DNA of 64,000 nt from [Pantoea] beijingensis (GCF_022647505.1 NZ_CP071409.1:2542001-2606000); one strand, 5' to 3'. Positions 17,979-26,951 are shown, numbered from the stretch's first letter. The notes: generated by a model from the sequence alone, not told the origin. Translations and numbers: made by a program.

Positions 17979-19667
17979 GTGAATATAAACGTCGCAAATT
18001 TGTTAAGCGGAAATTACATCCTGTTATTATTCGTCGTACTGGCGATAGGGTTATGTCTGGGGAAATTACGCTTAGGGTCCGTACAGCTGGGTAATTCCAT
18101 CGGCGTACTCGTCGCTTCACTTCTTTTAGGGCAACAACATTTCTCCATAAATACTGATGCACTTAATTTAGGATTTATGTTGTTTATTTTTTGCGTGGGT
18201 GTCGAAGCCGGGCCCAATTTCTTTTCGATTTTTTTCCGCGACGGTAAAAATTATCTGATGCTCGCCATGATCATGGTCGCCAGCGCATTGTTAATGGCAT
18301 TGGGGCTGGGTAAGCTGCTTGGATGGGATATTGGCTTAACGGCAGGTATGCTCGCGGGCTCAATGACGTCAACGCCTGTGTTGGTTGGAGCAGGCGATAC
18401 GCTGCGTCAAACCATCAGTGACAACCAAACACTGGGTGCAATGCAGGATAATCTCAGTTTAGGCTATGCCCTGACCTATCTCGTTGGACTGGTGAGCCTT
18501 ATTTTTGGTGCGCGCTATTTGCCAAAATTACAGCATCAGGATCTGCCAACCAGTGCTCAGCAGATTGCGCGTGAACGCGGGCTCGATACCGACAGTCAGC
18601 GTAAAGTTTATCTTCCGGTTATTCGTGCTTATCGCGTTGGCCCTGAACTGGTCGCCTGGGCTGATGGGAAGAACCTGCGAGAACTGGGGATCTATCGCCA
18701 AACGGGATGCTATATTGAGCGAATCCGCCGTAATGGAATCCTCGCCAACCCCGATGGGGATGCCGTGCTGCAGGTGGGCGATGAAATTTCGCTGGTGGGA
18801 TATCCGGACGCGCATTCAAGGCTTGATACCAGCTTCCGTAACGGTAAAGAGGTATTTGACCGTGATTTGCTGGATATGCGCATCGTTACCGAAGAGATTG
18901 TGGTGAAGAACCACAATGCGGTCAATAAACGTCTCGGACAACTGAAGCTAACCGATCATGGTTGTTTTCTTAACCGCGTGATCCGAAGTCAGATTGAGAT
19001 GCCCGTTGATGATAACGTCATGCTGAATAAAGGCGATGTGCTGCAGGTTAGCGGGGAAACCCGTCGGGTGAAAACCGTCGCCGACCGCATCGGATTTATC
19101 TCCATCCACAGCCAGGTTACCGACCTGCTTGCCTTCTGCGCCTTTTTTATTATCGGTCTGATGATCGGCATGATCACCTTTCAGTTCAGCAGCTTTAGTT
19201 TTGGCATTGGTAACGCTGCCGGCCTGCTTTTTTCCGGCATTATGCTCGGTTTTCTCCGCGCGAATCACCCCACCTTCGGTTACATTCCTCAAGGTGCGCT
19301 GACGATGGTGAAAGAATTTGGTTTGATGGTGTTTATGGCTGGCGTCGGCTTAAGCGCAGGTAGCGGTATTACACATGGTCTGGGTCTGACAGGCCTGGAA
19401 ATGCTGGCAGCAGGCTTAGCGGTCAGTTTGGTTCCGGTAGTGATCTGCTTTCTGTTTGGTGCTTACGTATTAAAAATGAATCGTGCCTTACTTTTCGGCG
19501 CCATTATGGGAGCGCGCACCTGTGCACCTGCCATGGAGATTATTAGCGATACGTCACGCAGTAATATTCCTGCACTGGGCTACGCAGGAACCTATGCCAT
19601 TGCGAACGTTCTGCTGACCCTGGCAGGGACCTTAATTGTTATCATTTGGCCCATTTTCGGCGGCTGA
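17979..19667 (+). CDS. ybjL: YbjL family putative transporter (aspartate:alanine exchanger family)
   Basis: Inner-membrane protein of 562 residues (E. coli YbjL 561). The layout is typical of AAE-family exchangers: about five helices, two soluble RCK_C/TrkA-C domains in the middle (roughly residues 205-375, including [20 protein letters not shown] and [18 protein letters not shown]) and about five more helices. Signature glycine-rich motifs [16 protein letters not shown] and [16 protein letters not shown] are present. GTG start. The natural substrate of YbjL is not established. rybB follows on the same strand. Confidence 0.93.
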   Translation: MNINVANLLSGNYILLLFVVLAIGLCLGKLRLGSVQLGNSIGVLVASLLLGQQHFSINTDALNLGFMLFIFCVGVEAGPNFFSIFFRDGKNYLMLAMIMVASALLMALGLGKLLGWDIGLTAGMLAGSMTSTPVLVGAGDTLRQTISDNQTLGAMQDNLSLGYALTYLVGLVSLIFGARYLPKLQHQDLPTSAQQIARERGLDTDSQRKVYLPVIRAYRVGPELVAWADGKNLRELGIYRQTGCYIERIRRNGILANPDGDAVLQVGDEISLVGYPDAHSRLDTSFRNGKEVFDRDLLDMRIVTEEIVVKNHNAVNKRLGQLKLTDHGCFLNRVIRSQIEMPVDDNVMLNKGDVLQVSGETRRVKTVADRIGFISIHSQVTDLLAFCAFFIIGLMIGMITFQFSSFSFGIGNAAGLLFSGIMLGFLRANHPTFGYIPQGALTMVKEFGLMVFMAGVGLSAGSGITHGLGLTGLEMLAAGLAVSLVPVVICFLFGAYVLKMNRALLFGAIMGARTCAPAMEIISDTSRSNIPALGYAGTYAIANVLLTLAGTLIVIIWPIFGG

Positions 19668-19687
19668 AAATATTTATAAATTTTGCA

Positions 19688-19714
19688 GAACTTTTATATC
19701 GCGACACAGTCTTA
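19688..19714 (+). promoter_or_regulatory. sigmaE-type promoter of rybB
   Basis: GAACTT (19688-19693), a 16-base spacer and TCTTA (19710-19714) stand six bases ahead of G19721, the first base of the conserved RybB sequence. The layout fits the sigmaE consensus (GGAACTT and TCTRA), as known for rybB in E. coli and Salmonella. Confidence 0.75.
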
Positions 19715-19720
19715 ATTTAT

Positions 19721-19787
19721 GCCACTGCTTTTCTTTGAAATTCCCAAATTGTGGAGCCCGCTAGTCTGATGATTAGCGGGTTTTTTT
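19721..19787 (+). ncRNA. rybB: Small regulatory RNA RybB
   Basis: The first 18 bases, GCCACTGCTTTTCTTTGA, are identical to the 5' seed of enterobacterial RybB, the sigmaE-induced Hfq-binding RNA that represses outer-membrane protein mRNAs. The middle keeps TTGTGGAGCCC. The 3' end is a terminator stem CCCGCTA/TAGCGGG followed by seven Ts. The RNA would be about 67 bases, shorter than the roughly 80 of E. coli because the terminator arm is shorter. It lies next to ybjL, the E. coli location. The hairpin also ends transcripts from ybjL. Confidence 0.9.
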
Positions 19788-19999
19788 ATTCCTCAAATAT
19801 ATACCCAATGTACCGACGGCTGAGATTTTAACGCGCCTTCATTCTTATGCATCAAATTAATTACGCTGTGCAATGCTGTTAGTACCGAACGCTATCTTCA
19901 CACGCATCTCATTATCACGTCCGGAGTAAATAGATAACCGCTGGTTATTGTTCTGTATTCAAGTCAGCGAACGGGCCGGGTATCCAGCCTGCGCAGGCG

Positions 20000-20016
20000 C
20001 TTAATGTTTCCTTAAG
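20000..20016 (+). promoter_or_regulatory. PmrA (BasR) box-like direct repeat
   Basis: CTTAAT-GTTTC-CTTAAG matches the PmrA consensus YTTAAK-N5-YTTAAK. The second half-site sits where a -35 would be, 17 bases ahead of CATAAT (20034-20039), giving a predicted transcript start near 20046, just upstream of the 51-codon frame. Salmonella and E. coli PmrA activates ybjG and other lipid A genes. Confidence 0.65.
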
Positions 20017-20064
20017 CGAAACACGTCAGCATACATAATCTGTTTCCTCGCCCATAAAAATGTC

Positions 20065-20220
20065 ATGATTCCGTCATCTAAGTTAAACAAACACACAACA
20101 CCTGCGCCGATTAAGATAATCTCTCTTTACCCTTTATCCACCACCTTTTACGCTATCCACTTCGTTTTACTGGCTTTTTCGGGCCTGCTGTTCATCTGGT
20201 TATCGCGTAGTGAAAGCTAG
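20065..20220 (+). CDS. Predicted 51-residue single-span membrane microprotein
   Basis: A short open frame starts at ATG 20065, reads MIPSSKLNKHTTPAP, and ends with a hydrophobic helix (STTFYAIHFVLLAFSGLLFI) followed by WLSRSES. Its stop overlaps the AGGA ribosome site of the PAP2 gene, which starts six bases later, so coupling is likely. The end pattern (FVLLAFSGLLFIWLS) resembles, from memory, the C-terminal helix of PmrR, the PmrA-induced peptide that inhibits LpxT in Salmonella. Its own ribosome site is weak. It could instead be a coupling leader. The likeness to PmrR is inference. Confidence 0.55.
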   Translation: MIPSSKLNKHTTPAPIKIISLYPLSTTFYAIHFVLLAFSGLLFIWLSRSES

Positions 20221-20226
20221 GATCTG

Positions 20227-20805
20227 ATGATTTCATATCACTGGTACGATCCCGTTACCCGACAATTTCCGTGGAAGGATAGCGTCTGGCTTGACGCGAT
20301 CAACCACCGTTTGCTGAAGGATATCATCATCGCCCTGGCGGTATGCATGCTGTTAACCGGGTTGTTCCGCCGCCGATCGCGGTTCATTTTGGTGGCTTTA
20401 TTGATCGGGGTCGGCGCAGCGGTTATCGGCCTGCTGAAAGCCTCGAGTGCGCACTCCTGCCCGTGGAGTCTGGTGGAGTTCGGTGGTCATGCTGTTTCCT
20501 GGCCTCTTTTCGGCACGCCCCCGCTAAATAGCGGGCCGGGGCACTGTTTCCCTGGCGGACATGCTTCAAGTGGCTTTGGGATCATGGCCCTGTTTTTTTT
20601 ATTTTATCGCGAACGTCCCGTGCTGGCTTGGGGCTGCTGGCTGGCTGGAATCATATTAGGTTTGACGATGGGTTTTGGGCAAGTGATGCGCGGTGCGCAC
20701 TTTTTCTCCCATAACCTCTGGGCCGGTTGGTGGGTTTGGCTGGTGCAGTTGACCACTTACGGATGCGTTACATATTTATCTCACAAAAAGAGGAAAGAGT
20801 CATGA
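20227..20805 (+). CDS. PAP2 family membrane phosphatase
   Basis: Inner-membrane protein of 192 residues with about five helices, belonging to the PAP2 (type 2 phosphatidic acid phosphatase) superfamily. Motif 1 is around Lys71 and SCPW (77-80), motif 2 is FPGGH (108-112) and motif 3 is RGAHFFSH (155-162). The CPW...CFPGGHASSGF pattern marks the subfamily often found beside lipid A modification genes. Gly replaces the usual Ser of PSGH, and His-Asn stands where Asp is usual after HFxS. The substrate could be lipid A phosphate, undecaprenyl diphosphate or a phosphatidyl lipid. Its stop overlaps the ybjG start (ATGA). Confidence 0.8.
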   Translation: MISYHWYDPVTRQFPWKDSVWLDAINHRLLKDIIIALAVCMLLTGLFRRRSRFILVALLIGVGAAVIGLLKASSAHSCPWSLVEFGGHAVSWPLFGTPPLNSGPGHCFPGGHASSGFGIMALFFLFYRERPVLAWGCWLAGIILGLTMGFGQVMRGAHFFSHNLWAGWWVWLVQLTTYGCVTYLSHKKRKES

Positions 20806-21410
20806 TGGAAGAGTTGAACCGGATGTTGTTTCTCTGGATCAACGCTACGCCAGATTCGCCACGATGGGCGATTGCGCTGGCCACGTTTTTGGCAAAAGAT
20901 CTGATTGCCATTGTCCCACTTCTGATCGTGGGACTTTGGCTATGGGGACCCAAAGAACACGTGACCATTCAGCGGGAACTGGTGCTTAAAACCGGTATTG
21001 CATTACTGTATGCGCTGACTATTTCATGGTGTTTGGGAATGCTGTTTCCTCATCCACGCCCTTTTACGCTCGGCTTTGGCTTCCAGTTTCTCAGCCATGC
21101 ACCGGATGACTCCTACCCAAGCGATCATGGGACAACGATATTCACCTTCGCGTTATCCTTCCTTTACTGGCATCGCCGTTGGTCGGGCATCGCGTTAATG
21201 GCCACCGGCGTTGCCATTGCATGGTCACGTATCTATCTGGGTGTGCACTGGCCGCTGGATATGCTTGGCGGGTTGTTAGTTGGCATGCTCGGCTGCCTGT
21301 TTTCCCAAATGGCATGGCGCTTATACGGCAGCAGGATGCTAAAATTGTTAAGCGTGCTTTATCGCGTCATTTTTGCTTTGCCAATTCGTAAAGGCTGGGT
21401 CCAACGCTGA
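20802..21410 (+). CDS. ybjG: Undecaprenyl-diphosphate phosphatase YbjG (BcrC type)
   Basis: Inner-membrane PAP2 enzyme that dephosphorylates undecaprenyl diphosphate on the periplasmic face, recycling the lipid carrier for peptidoglycan and other glycans. The ATG at 20802 overlaps the previous stop and gives 202 residues, beginning MMEELNRMLFLWINATPDSP as the family does. Motifs are PHPRPF, YPSDHGT and SRIYLGVHWPLDMLGG. The C-terminal ALPIRKGWVQR is nearly identical to E. coli YbjG. It is the last gene of the proposed PmrA-box operon; PmrA control of ybjG is known in Salmonella and E. coli. Confidence 0.94.
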   Translation: MMEELNRMLFLWINATPDSPRWAIALATFLAKDLIAIVPLLIVGLWLWGPKEHVTIQRELVLKTGIALLYALTISWCLGMLFPHPRPFTLGFGFQFLSHAPDDSYPSDHGTTIFTFALSFLYWHRRWSGIALMATGVAIAWSRIYLGVHWPLDMLGGLLVGMLGCLFSQMAWRLYGSRMLKLLSVLYRVIFALPIRKGWVQR

Positions 21411-21468
21411 CTCGCCGTGTCGAACAGCAACAGAGCGATATCGACAATGACAAGTTAATACATCTTCA

Positions 21469-21496
21469 GGCCTTCATGACCGGAGGCCATTTTTTA
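21469..21496 (+). terminator. Weak terminator after ybjG
   Basis: GGCCT pairs with AGGCC around a ten-base loop and is followed by ATTTTTT. The stem is only five pairs. Confidence 0.5.
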
Positions 21497-21521
21497 TCCC
21501 GGAAAACCTCCACGATGGACA

Positions 21522-21539
21522 AGTTATATCAATATAACT
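21522..21539. repeat. 18-base palindrome AGTTATAT-CA-ATATAACT
   Basis: Perfect eight-base arms around CA. Located between ybjG and sdaC; could be a regulator site, but no known consensus was recognised. Confidence 0.4.
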
Positions 21540-21698
21540 AAACCATTTCGCTCAAAAAACAACCAATTCGAGCAATATTAAATATCCCCCTACCCCTAAA
21601 TATTCAGTCAATTCGACCACGACAAATCAATAATGCAGCACCATAAAGTGATTAAAGCCGAAAAATTAAGTCTATAAACCCAGAAACATTCACACAGT

Positions 21699-21714
21699 TG
21701 TGATCGGCATCACC
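21699..21714 (+). promoter_or_regulatory. CRP-like site upstream of sdaC
   Basis: TGTGATCGGCATCACC matches TGTGA-N6-TCACA at nine of ten positions. It lies about 170 bases upstream of the sdaC start. sdaC expression in E. coli needs CRP-cAMP. Confidence 0.55.
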
Positions 21715-21882
21715 CGTAATTGTTAATTGCCCGCTGTTAACTCTTTTTCCCGATGGTAGAGTGAGCCCCACAAAAAAGTAAGGATTAACTGAAAACACAA
21801 CGCGGGATTGTTTTTCCCGAAAGAAATAATCATCAGTTACGTTTTCATTTCTAATTTATTTGCAATAACACTGGAGAAGGTT

Positions 21883-23169
21883 ATGGATTCCTCTCACGCT
21901 GCCGTTATTACTGACGAGAAACAACAGAGCGCAGCAATATGGCGTAAAAGTGACACAATGTGGATGTTGGGTTTATATGGCACAGCAATCGGTGCCGGTG
22001 TTCTGTTTCTGCCCATCAATGCCGGCATCGGCGGTTTAATTCCCCTTATCGTCATGGCAATACTGGCATTCCCCATGACTTTTTTTGCACATCGCGGTTT
22101 GTGCCGCTTTGTGCTATCGGGCAGCAAACCCGGTGCCGATATTACCGACGTTGTCGAAGAGCATTTTGGTGAAGGGGCCGGGAAACTGATCACATTCCTC
22201 TATTTTCTGGCCATCTATCCTATCCTGCTGGTATATAGCGTTGCGATTACCAATACCGTTGACAGTTTTATGACCCACCAACTGCATCTGCAATCACCAC
22301 CGCGCCCCCTGCTGGCGCTCATTCTACTGGTGGGTCTGATGACGATTGTGCGCTTTGGCAAAGAGATGATCGTTAAGACAATGAGCGTGCTGGTGTTTCC
22401 ATTTGTCGCCATATTGATGCTGCTGGCGCTCTGGCTAATCCCTCACTGGAGCAGTGCCATTTTTGAACATGTGAACGTGAGTGGCAGCGGTAATAACATT
22501 ATGATGACATTATGGTTAGCTATCCCGGTGATGGTGTTCTCGTTTAACCACTCACCGATTATCTCCGCTTTCGCCGTCGCGAAAAAAGAGGAATATGGCG
22601 AAGATGCTGAAAAAAAATGCGCGCGTATTCTTAGCTTCAGTCACCTGATGATGGTCATTACCGTGATGTTTTTTGTGTTTAGCTGCGTACTCAGCTTGTC
22701 ACCGGAGAACCTGGCAGAGGCCAAAGCGCAAAACATCTCAATTCTGTCATACCTTGCTAACCATTTTAATACGCCGATGATGGCGTGGCTGGCCCCTATC
22801 ATCGCAATTGTCGCCATCACAAAATCATTCCTCGGCCATTATTTAGGTGCGCGTGAGGGCTTTAACGGGCTGGTGAATAAATCCCTGCGCCAGCGCGGCA
22901 AACAGATTAGCGAGCATAAACTTAATCGCTTGACTGCCCTATTTATGCTGGTGACGACATGGATTGTGGCAAGTCTGAATCCAAGTATTCTCGGCATGAT
23001 CGAAACGTTGGGCGGCCCAATTATCGCCGTGCTGCTGTTCCTGATGCCGATGTATGCCATCCACAAGGTTCCGGCCATGCGCAAATACAGCGGTGCCGCC
23101 AGTAATATCTTTGTGGTGGCAGTGGGATTAATCGCCATTTCAGCGATTGTTTTCAACCTGTTGGGCTAA
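21883..23169 (+). CDS. sdaC: Serine:H+ symporter SdaC
   Basis: Inner-membrane transporter of the HAAAP family, 428 residues (E. coli SdaC 429) with about eleven helices. Identity to SdaC runs through the whole length, for example TMWMLGLYGTAIGAGVLFLP, VMVFSFNHSPIIS and SILGMIETLGGPIIA. The ATG at 21883 has AGAAGG upstream; an earlier in-frame ATG at 21808 lacks support. In E. coli sdaC is followed by the serine deaminase gene sdaB. Here it stands alone between ybjG and dacC, a position it does not have in E. coli, so it may be a second or relocated copy. Confidence 0.9.
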   Translation: MDSSHAAVITDEKQQSAAIWRKSDTMWMLGLYGTAIGAGVLFLPINAGIGGLIPLIVMAILAFPMTFFAHRGLCRFVLSGSKPGADITDVVEEHFGEGAGKLITFLYFLAIYPILLVYSVAITNTVDSFMTHQLHLQSPPRPLLALILLVGLMTIVRFGKEMIVKTMSVLVFPFVAILMLLALWLIPHWSSAIFEHVNVSGSGNNIMMTLWLAIPVMVFSFNHSPIISAFAVAKKEEYGEDAEKKCARILSFSHLMMVITVMFFVFSCVLSLSPENLAEAKAQNISILSYLANHFNTPMMAWLAPIIAIVAITKSFLGHYLGAREGFNGLVNKSLRQRGKQISEHKLNRLTALFMLVTTWIVASLNPSILGMIETLGGPIIAVLLFLMPMYAIHKVPAMRKYSGAASNIFVVAVGLIAISAIVFNLLG

Positions 23170-23179
23170 ATCAGACACC

Positions 23180-23201
23180 CGGCTGGCCTGAGTGCCAGCC
23201 G
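23180..23201. terminator. Hairpin between convergent sdaC and dacC
   Basis: CGGCTGGC pairs with GCCAGCCG around CTGAGT. There is no T-run, so termination would be weak or Rho-assisted. Confidence 0.45.
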
Positions 23202-23232
23202 TCATTATCGCGGACGTCCCTCGCCTGAGCAT

Positions 23233-24438
23233 TTATGCAAACCACCGAGCAAACAGGGCATCCAACTTCATCATGACAAAATCCCATATGCGATTAAAGA
23301 ACCCCCCCTCTTTCACTTCATCCAGAACAACCAACGGACGCTGCGCAATTGTTTTTCCATCCAGTTGGAAATCAATCGTACCCACCGCCTGATTTTTTTT
23401 CAGCGGTGCAGTCAACTGCGGTGAACTCAGCGTAAAACTGGCCTTCAGTTTTTTCATCTGACCTTTAGGGATAGTGATCGCGGCATCTTCCGCGACGCCG
23501 AGATTAACCTGTGAACGTTCACCGAACCAAACCCGCTGCGTTGAAAACGCCGTGTTTGCTTTTATTGGCGTGACGGTTTCATAAAAGCGGAATCCCCATA
23601 CCAGCAGCTTTTCACTTTCACGAAAACGAATCGCATCGGTCGCAGCGCCCAGCACCACCGAGATTAACCGCATATTGCCTTCGGTAGCCGAAGCAACGAG
23701 ATTGTTACCCGCTCCCGAGGTATGCCCGGTTTTGATACCGTCGACACTCAGGTTGCTGCTCCACAACAACCGATTGCGGTTTTGCTGACGAATATTATTG
23801 AAAGAGAACTCTTTTTCTTTGTGTATCGCATATTCTTCAGGTACATCCCGGATCAATGCTTGTCCAATCAGCGCCATGTCGCGAGCAGTGCTGTATTGTC
23901 CCGCGGAATCAAGACCATGTACCGTTTTGAATTGGGTGTTTTTCAGGCCTAATGCCTTAACATAATTGTTCATCAGCCCCACAAACGATTCCTGGCTGCC
24001 CGCCACATACTCTGCCAGTGCAATACTGGCATCATTACCTGACTGGATAACTATCCCTTTATTAAGTTCCGATACGGGGATGCGATCGCCAGGTTTCAGG
24101 AACATCAGCGAAGAGCCGCGCAGTACCGGATTACCGGTCGCCCAGGCATCCTGCCCTACCGTCACCATGTCGTCCTTAGTAATTTTTCCTGATTTAATTG
24201 CCTGGCCAATAACGTAGCTGGCCATCATTTTGGTAAGGCTGGCGGGATCAAGACGAGCATCGGGTTGCGACTCAGCCAGCACTTTTCCGCTAGCATAATC
24301 GAGGAGAATCCATGCCTTAGCATCAATTTGCGGCGCAGCGGGCGCCTGTTCCGCTAAGACGGACGAGGTGGCAAACAGAAACAATGTTGTGGTGGCAACT
24401 CGTGCCCTGACACCAGCAAAGAAAGAGGTTTTATTCAT
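23233..24438 (-). CDS. dacC: D-alanyl-D-alanine carboxypeptidase (PBP6a)
   Basis: Class C low-molecular-mass penicillin-binding protein that trims the terminal D-Ala of peptidoglycan pentapeptides. Length 401 (E. coli DacC 400). Signal peptide ends near residue 29. The active-site motifs are SLTK (Ser67, Lys70), SGN near residue 130 and KTG near residue 236. The C-terminus [20 protein letters not shown] is an amphipathic anchor that holds the protein to the outer face of the inner membrane. DacA and DacD are close relatives; its neighbours ybjG and yliI favour DacC. Confidence 0.92.
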   Translation of the reverse strand: MNKTSFFAGVRARVATTTLFLFATSSVLAEQAPAAPQIDAKAWILLDYASGKVLAESQPDARLDPASLTKMMASYVIGQAIKSGKITKDDMVTVGQDAWATGNPVLRGSSLMFLKPGDRIPVSELNKGIVIQSGNDASIALAEYVAGSQESFVGLMNNYVKALGLKNTQFKTVHGLDSAGQYSTARDMALIGQALIRDVPEEYAIHKEKEFSFNNIRQQNRNRLLWSSNLSVDGIKTGHTSGAGNNLVASATEGNMRLISVVLGAATDAIRFRESEKLLVWGFRFYETVTPIKANTAFSTQRVWFGERSQVNLGVAEDAAITIPKGQMKKLKASFTLSSPQLTAPLKKNQAVGTIDFQLDGKTIAQRPLVVLDEVKEGGFFNRIWDFVMMKLDALFARWFA

Positions 24439-24720
24439 GACGCGACCAGAGTATCCATTTAAAAGATCAAAGGTTTCATGATGTTATCAGGCATCACTCC
24501 ACCTGTTACGCTAACCTTTCGGCTCACTTAAAAAAACAGTATGACCGTAAAGTTTTTTAGAGTTTATTAGATAAATCTGTGCTTTGCCGTCGAATAGGTT
24601 TTAATTCCATGTTTGCGAAGTTGTCTGCAAAACTGCGTGATATTCTGAATTTTCGTTGAACAGTTAAGCTCGTCACAAAATTCCGCTAATCTACCTTGAG
24701 TTGATCTGAGGAGAACGACG

Positions 24721-25377
24721 ATGGATTTAGCCCTTTTCGACCTGGATGAAACCCTGATATGCGAGGACAGTACCGGCCTGTGGCTACGTTGGCTGGTATC
24801 TCAAGGCTATGCACCCGTAGAGCTAATTGAGCAGGAGCGCGCCTTGATGGCGCACTATTATCAGGGGTCGCTCTCGATGGAGGAGTATATGAATACGACG
24901 CTGGCACCGCTGGCTGGTATGGGCACCCTTACCGTTGCAGGATGGATTCGTCGCTTCGTGCATCGCGATATCATGCCGCGTGTATACCCTGCAGCACGCG
25001 AGCGCATTCGCTGGCATCAGCAGCGTGGTGATACCGTGATGGTGATTTCCGCCAGTGGTGAACATCTGGTCGCTCCCATCGCGCAACGACTCGGCGCTCA
25101 TGGTGCGTTAGCTATCGGCGTCGAGATCGTTGATGACCGGTACAGCGGTAAAACCTACGGCACCATGACGTATAAAGAAGGCAAGGTAACACGGCTTAGC
25201 GACTGGAAAATGCTACAAAAAGAGAGTGCTTTTCATCGTACCTGGGCCTACAGCGATTCAATGAATGATCTGCCAATGCTTGAGTATGCCGATCACGCAT
25301 ATGTTATTAATCCGGACGAACGCCTCAACCAAGAGGCACTAAACCGCGGCTGGGAAATATATCGCTGGGTGAAATAG
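24721..25377 (+). CDS. HAD-IB family phosphatase
   Basis: Haloacid-dehalogenase-type hydrolase of 218 residues. Motif I is FDLDETL with nucleophile Asp7 and acid Asp9. Motif II is VISASGEHL, a Lys lies in TYKEGKV, and motif IV is YSDSMNDLPML. The layout is that of the HAD-IB group (SerB/PgpC/CicA-like phosphatases). The substrate cannot be told from sequence. It has no counterpart at this place in E. coli. A GAGGAGA ribosome site precedes the ATG. It is divergent from dacC and convergent with yliI. Confidence 0.85.
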   Translation: MDLALFDLDETLICEDSTGLWLRWLVSQGYAPVELIEQERALMAHYYQGSLSMEEYMNTTLAPLAGMGTLTVAGWIRRFVHRDIMPRVYPAARERIRWHQQRGDTVMVISASGEHLVAPIAQRLGAHGALAIGVEIVDDRYSGKTYGTMTYKEGKVTRLSDWKMLQKESAFHRTWAYSDSMNDLPMLEYADHAYVINPDERLNQEALNRGWEIYRWVK

Positions 25378-25385
25378 CGATGATT

Positions 25386-25405
25386 GGGCCGATCGCTATC
25401 GGCCC
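25386..25405. terminator. Hairpin between convergent HAD gene and yliI
   Basis: GGGCCGAT pairs perfectly with ATCGGCCC around CGCT. A few Ts follow at a distance on the plus strand (GTTATTTT). Confidence 0.55.
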
Positions 25406-25410
25406 TGACG

Positions 25411-26523
25411 TTATTTTAACCCCACCTTGAGCAGCTTACCGTCCCGCTCATCCGTAAGGACATACAAATAACCATCCGGTCCAACGCGTACATCGCGGAT
25501 ACGCTCATTACGACCGTTTAGTAGCCGTTCTTGTCCTGTTACTTTATCGCCATTTAACGTGAGTCGGATCAGGTTTTTCTCTTTCAGCGCACCGATAAAG
25601 AGCGAGTTTTTCCACATCGGGAACTTCGCACTATTATAAAACGCCATACCGCTAAGCGCCGGAGAAACCTCCCAGTAGTAAACAGGTTGTTCGGTGCCCT
25701 CAACGTCTCCCCCTTTGGATTCCGGTACTTTTTGACCACTGTAATCAATGCCCCAGGTTGCCAACGGCCAACCGTAATTTTTGCCCTTCTGCGGAATATT
25801 GACTTCATCACCACCGCGCGGCCCGTGCTCATTTTCCCACATTTCCTGGGTCCATGGATTCAGTGCCAATCCCTGCGGGTTACGTAGTCCGTAGGACCAG
25901 ATTTCCGGACGGGCATTTGTTTTACCGACAAACGGATTATCTTTTGGCACTTCGCCATCGGCAGTCAGCCGTACCAGTTTGCCCTGTAACTTGCTGAGGT
26001 CCTGGGCCGATGCACTCTCAAAATGGTCGCCCAGGGTGATAAATAGATAGCCATCACGATCAAATGCCAGCCGACTACCGACGTTTGTCCCGGACAATAA
26101 TGTCTGCTCTTGGCGGAAGACAACTTTAAAATGAGAGAGCTGCTTATTGTCATCGCCTAATACACCGTAGCCGACTGCAATTCCCCCCCGTCCCTCGCTT
26201 TCCACTGCGGTATAACTCAGCCACACACGGCGGCTTTGCGCGAAGTCAGGGGCTAGCACCACATCCAACAACCCCCCCTGGCTACGTGCCCATACTTCAG
26301 GTACGCCCGAAATGGGCGCAGACAAGCCATTCTGAGGACTCCACAGCCGAAGCTGCCCTGCGCGTTCGGTGATTAACATACTTTGGTTATCCGGCAGGAA
26401 TGCCAACGACCAGGGGTGATTCAACTTATCCTGCAACTGCTCCACGGTAACATCGGCCGCCATTAGCGGAGCGGAGAAAAGTAATACGGTACTGACGGTA
26501 AGCGTCGATAACAGGCGTCGCAT
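25411..26523 (-). CDS. yliI: PQQ-dependent aldose sugar dehydrogenase YliI
   Basis: Periplasmic soluble glucose/sorbosone dehydrogenase-type beta-propeller, 370 residues (E. coli YliI 371). A signal peptide ends at ALMAADVTV. Family segments include NHPWSLAFLPDNQSMLITER, GGLLDVVLAPDF, ITLGDHFESASAQD with the likely catalytic His, and SYGLRNPQGLALNPWT. The enzyme oxidises aldoses using PQQ. No PQQ synthesis genes are in the window. E. coli has bssR between yliI and rimO; here that gene is absent. Confidence 0.93.
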   Translation of the reverse strand: MRRLLSTLTVSTVLLFSAPLMAADVTVEQLQDKLNHPWSLAFLPDNQSMLITERAGQLRLWSPQNGLSAPISGVPEVWARSQGGLLDVVLAPDFAQSRRVWLSYTAVESEGRGGIAVGYGVLGDDNKQLSHFKVVFRQEQTLLSGTNVGSRLAFDRDGYLFITLGDHFESASAQDLSKLQGKLVRLTADGEVPKDNPFVGKTNARPEIWSYGLRNPQGLALNPWTQEMWENEHGPRGGDEVNIPQKGKNYGWPLATWGIDYSGQKVPESKGGDVEGTEQPVYYWEVSPALSGMAFYNSAKFPMWKNSLFIGALKEKNLIRLTLNGDKVTGQERLLNGRNERIRDVRVGPDGYLYVLTDERDGKLLKVGLK

Positions 26524-26951
26524 GAGATCCTCCTCTCAAAGTGAATCTACTAAATTTAGCGGGCAGTCAGGCACTCAGGTTTATATTTACAAAACCTTAA
26601 TAATCATCGCGACTCCCTCTTTAAGCGCCCGGGTCCAGTCGCGACGGTCACGTTACTGAGTTGCAATAACATGAACCCGAGCATCGGCTATTACATTAAT
26701 CAGACTTTTCAAATCATCAGCATTAACAGGTCCAGCACTGTCCGGCGCACGTTTAATTCTCGCCTATGCGCACCGCGTCAACCAAAATAATGCGTTAAGA
26801 AAGAAATTCCGTAACCGGTTGAAGCTGCGAGACTCTCCTCTGCAGGACCCATAAGGCAGTAAAGTAAGGAAGGATAGCTATACAATTTCCCTCCGGACAT
26901 CTGTAGAATCACTGCCCTATAAACCATAAACATGATGAATTTTTAAACCCT
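26524..26951. other. Divergent region between yliI and rimO
   Basis: These 428 bases carry the promoters of yliI and rimO. E. coli has bssR here; I found no open frame resembling BssR or any other small gene, and no clear operator. Confidence 0.5.

Larger units (their letters stand above)
21411..21882. other. Intergenic region between ybjG and sdaC
   Basis: These 472 bases hold a weak terminator for ybjG (21469-21496), an 18-base palindrome (21522-21539) and a CRP-like site (21699-21714) ahead of sdaC. E. coli has other genes (deoR, mdfA region) at this position. I see no gene remnant. Confidence 0.55.
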
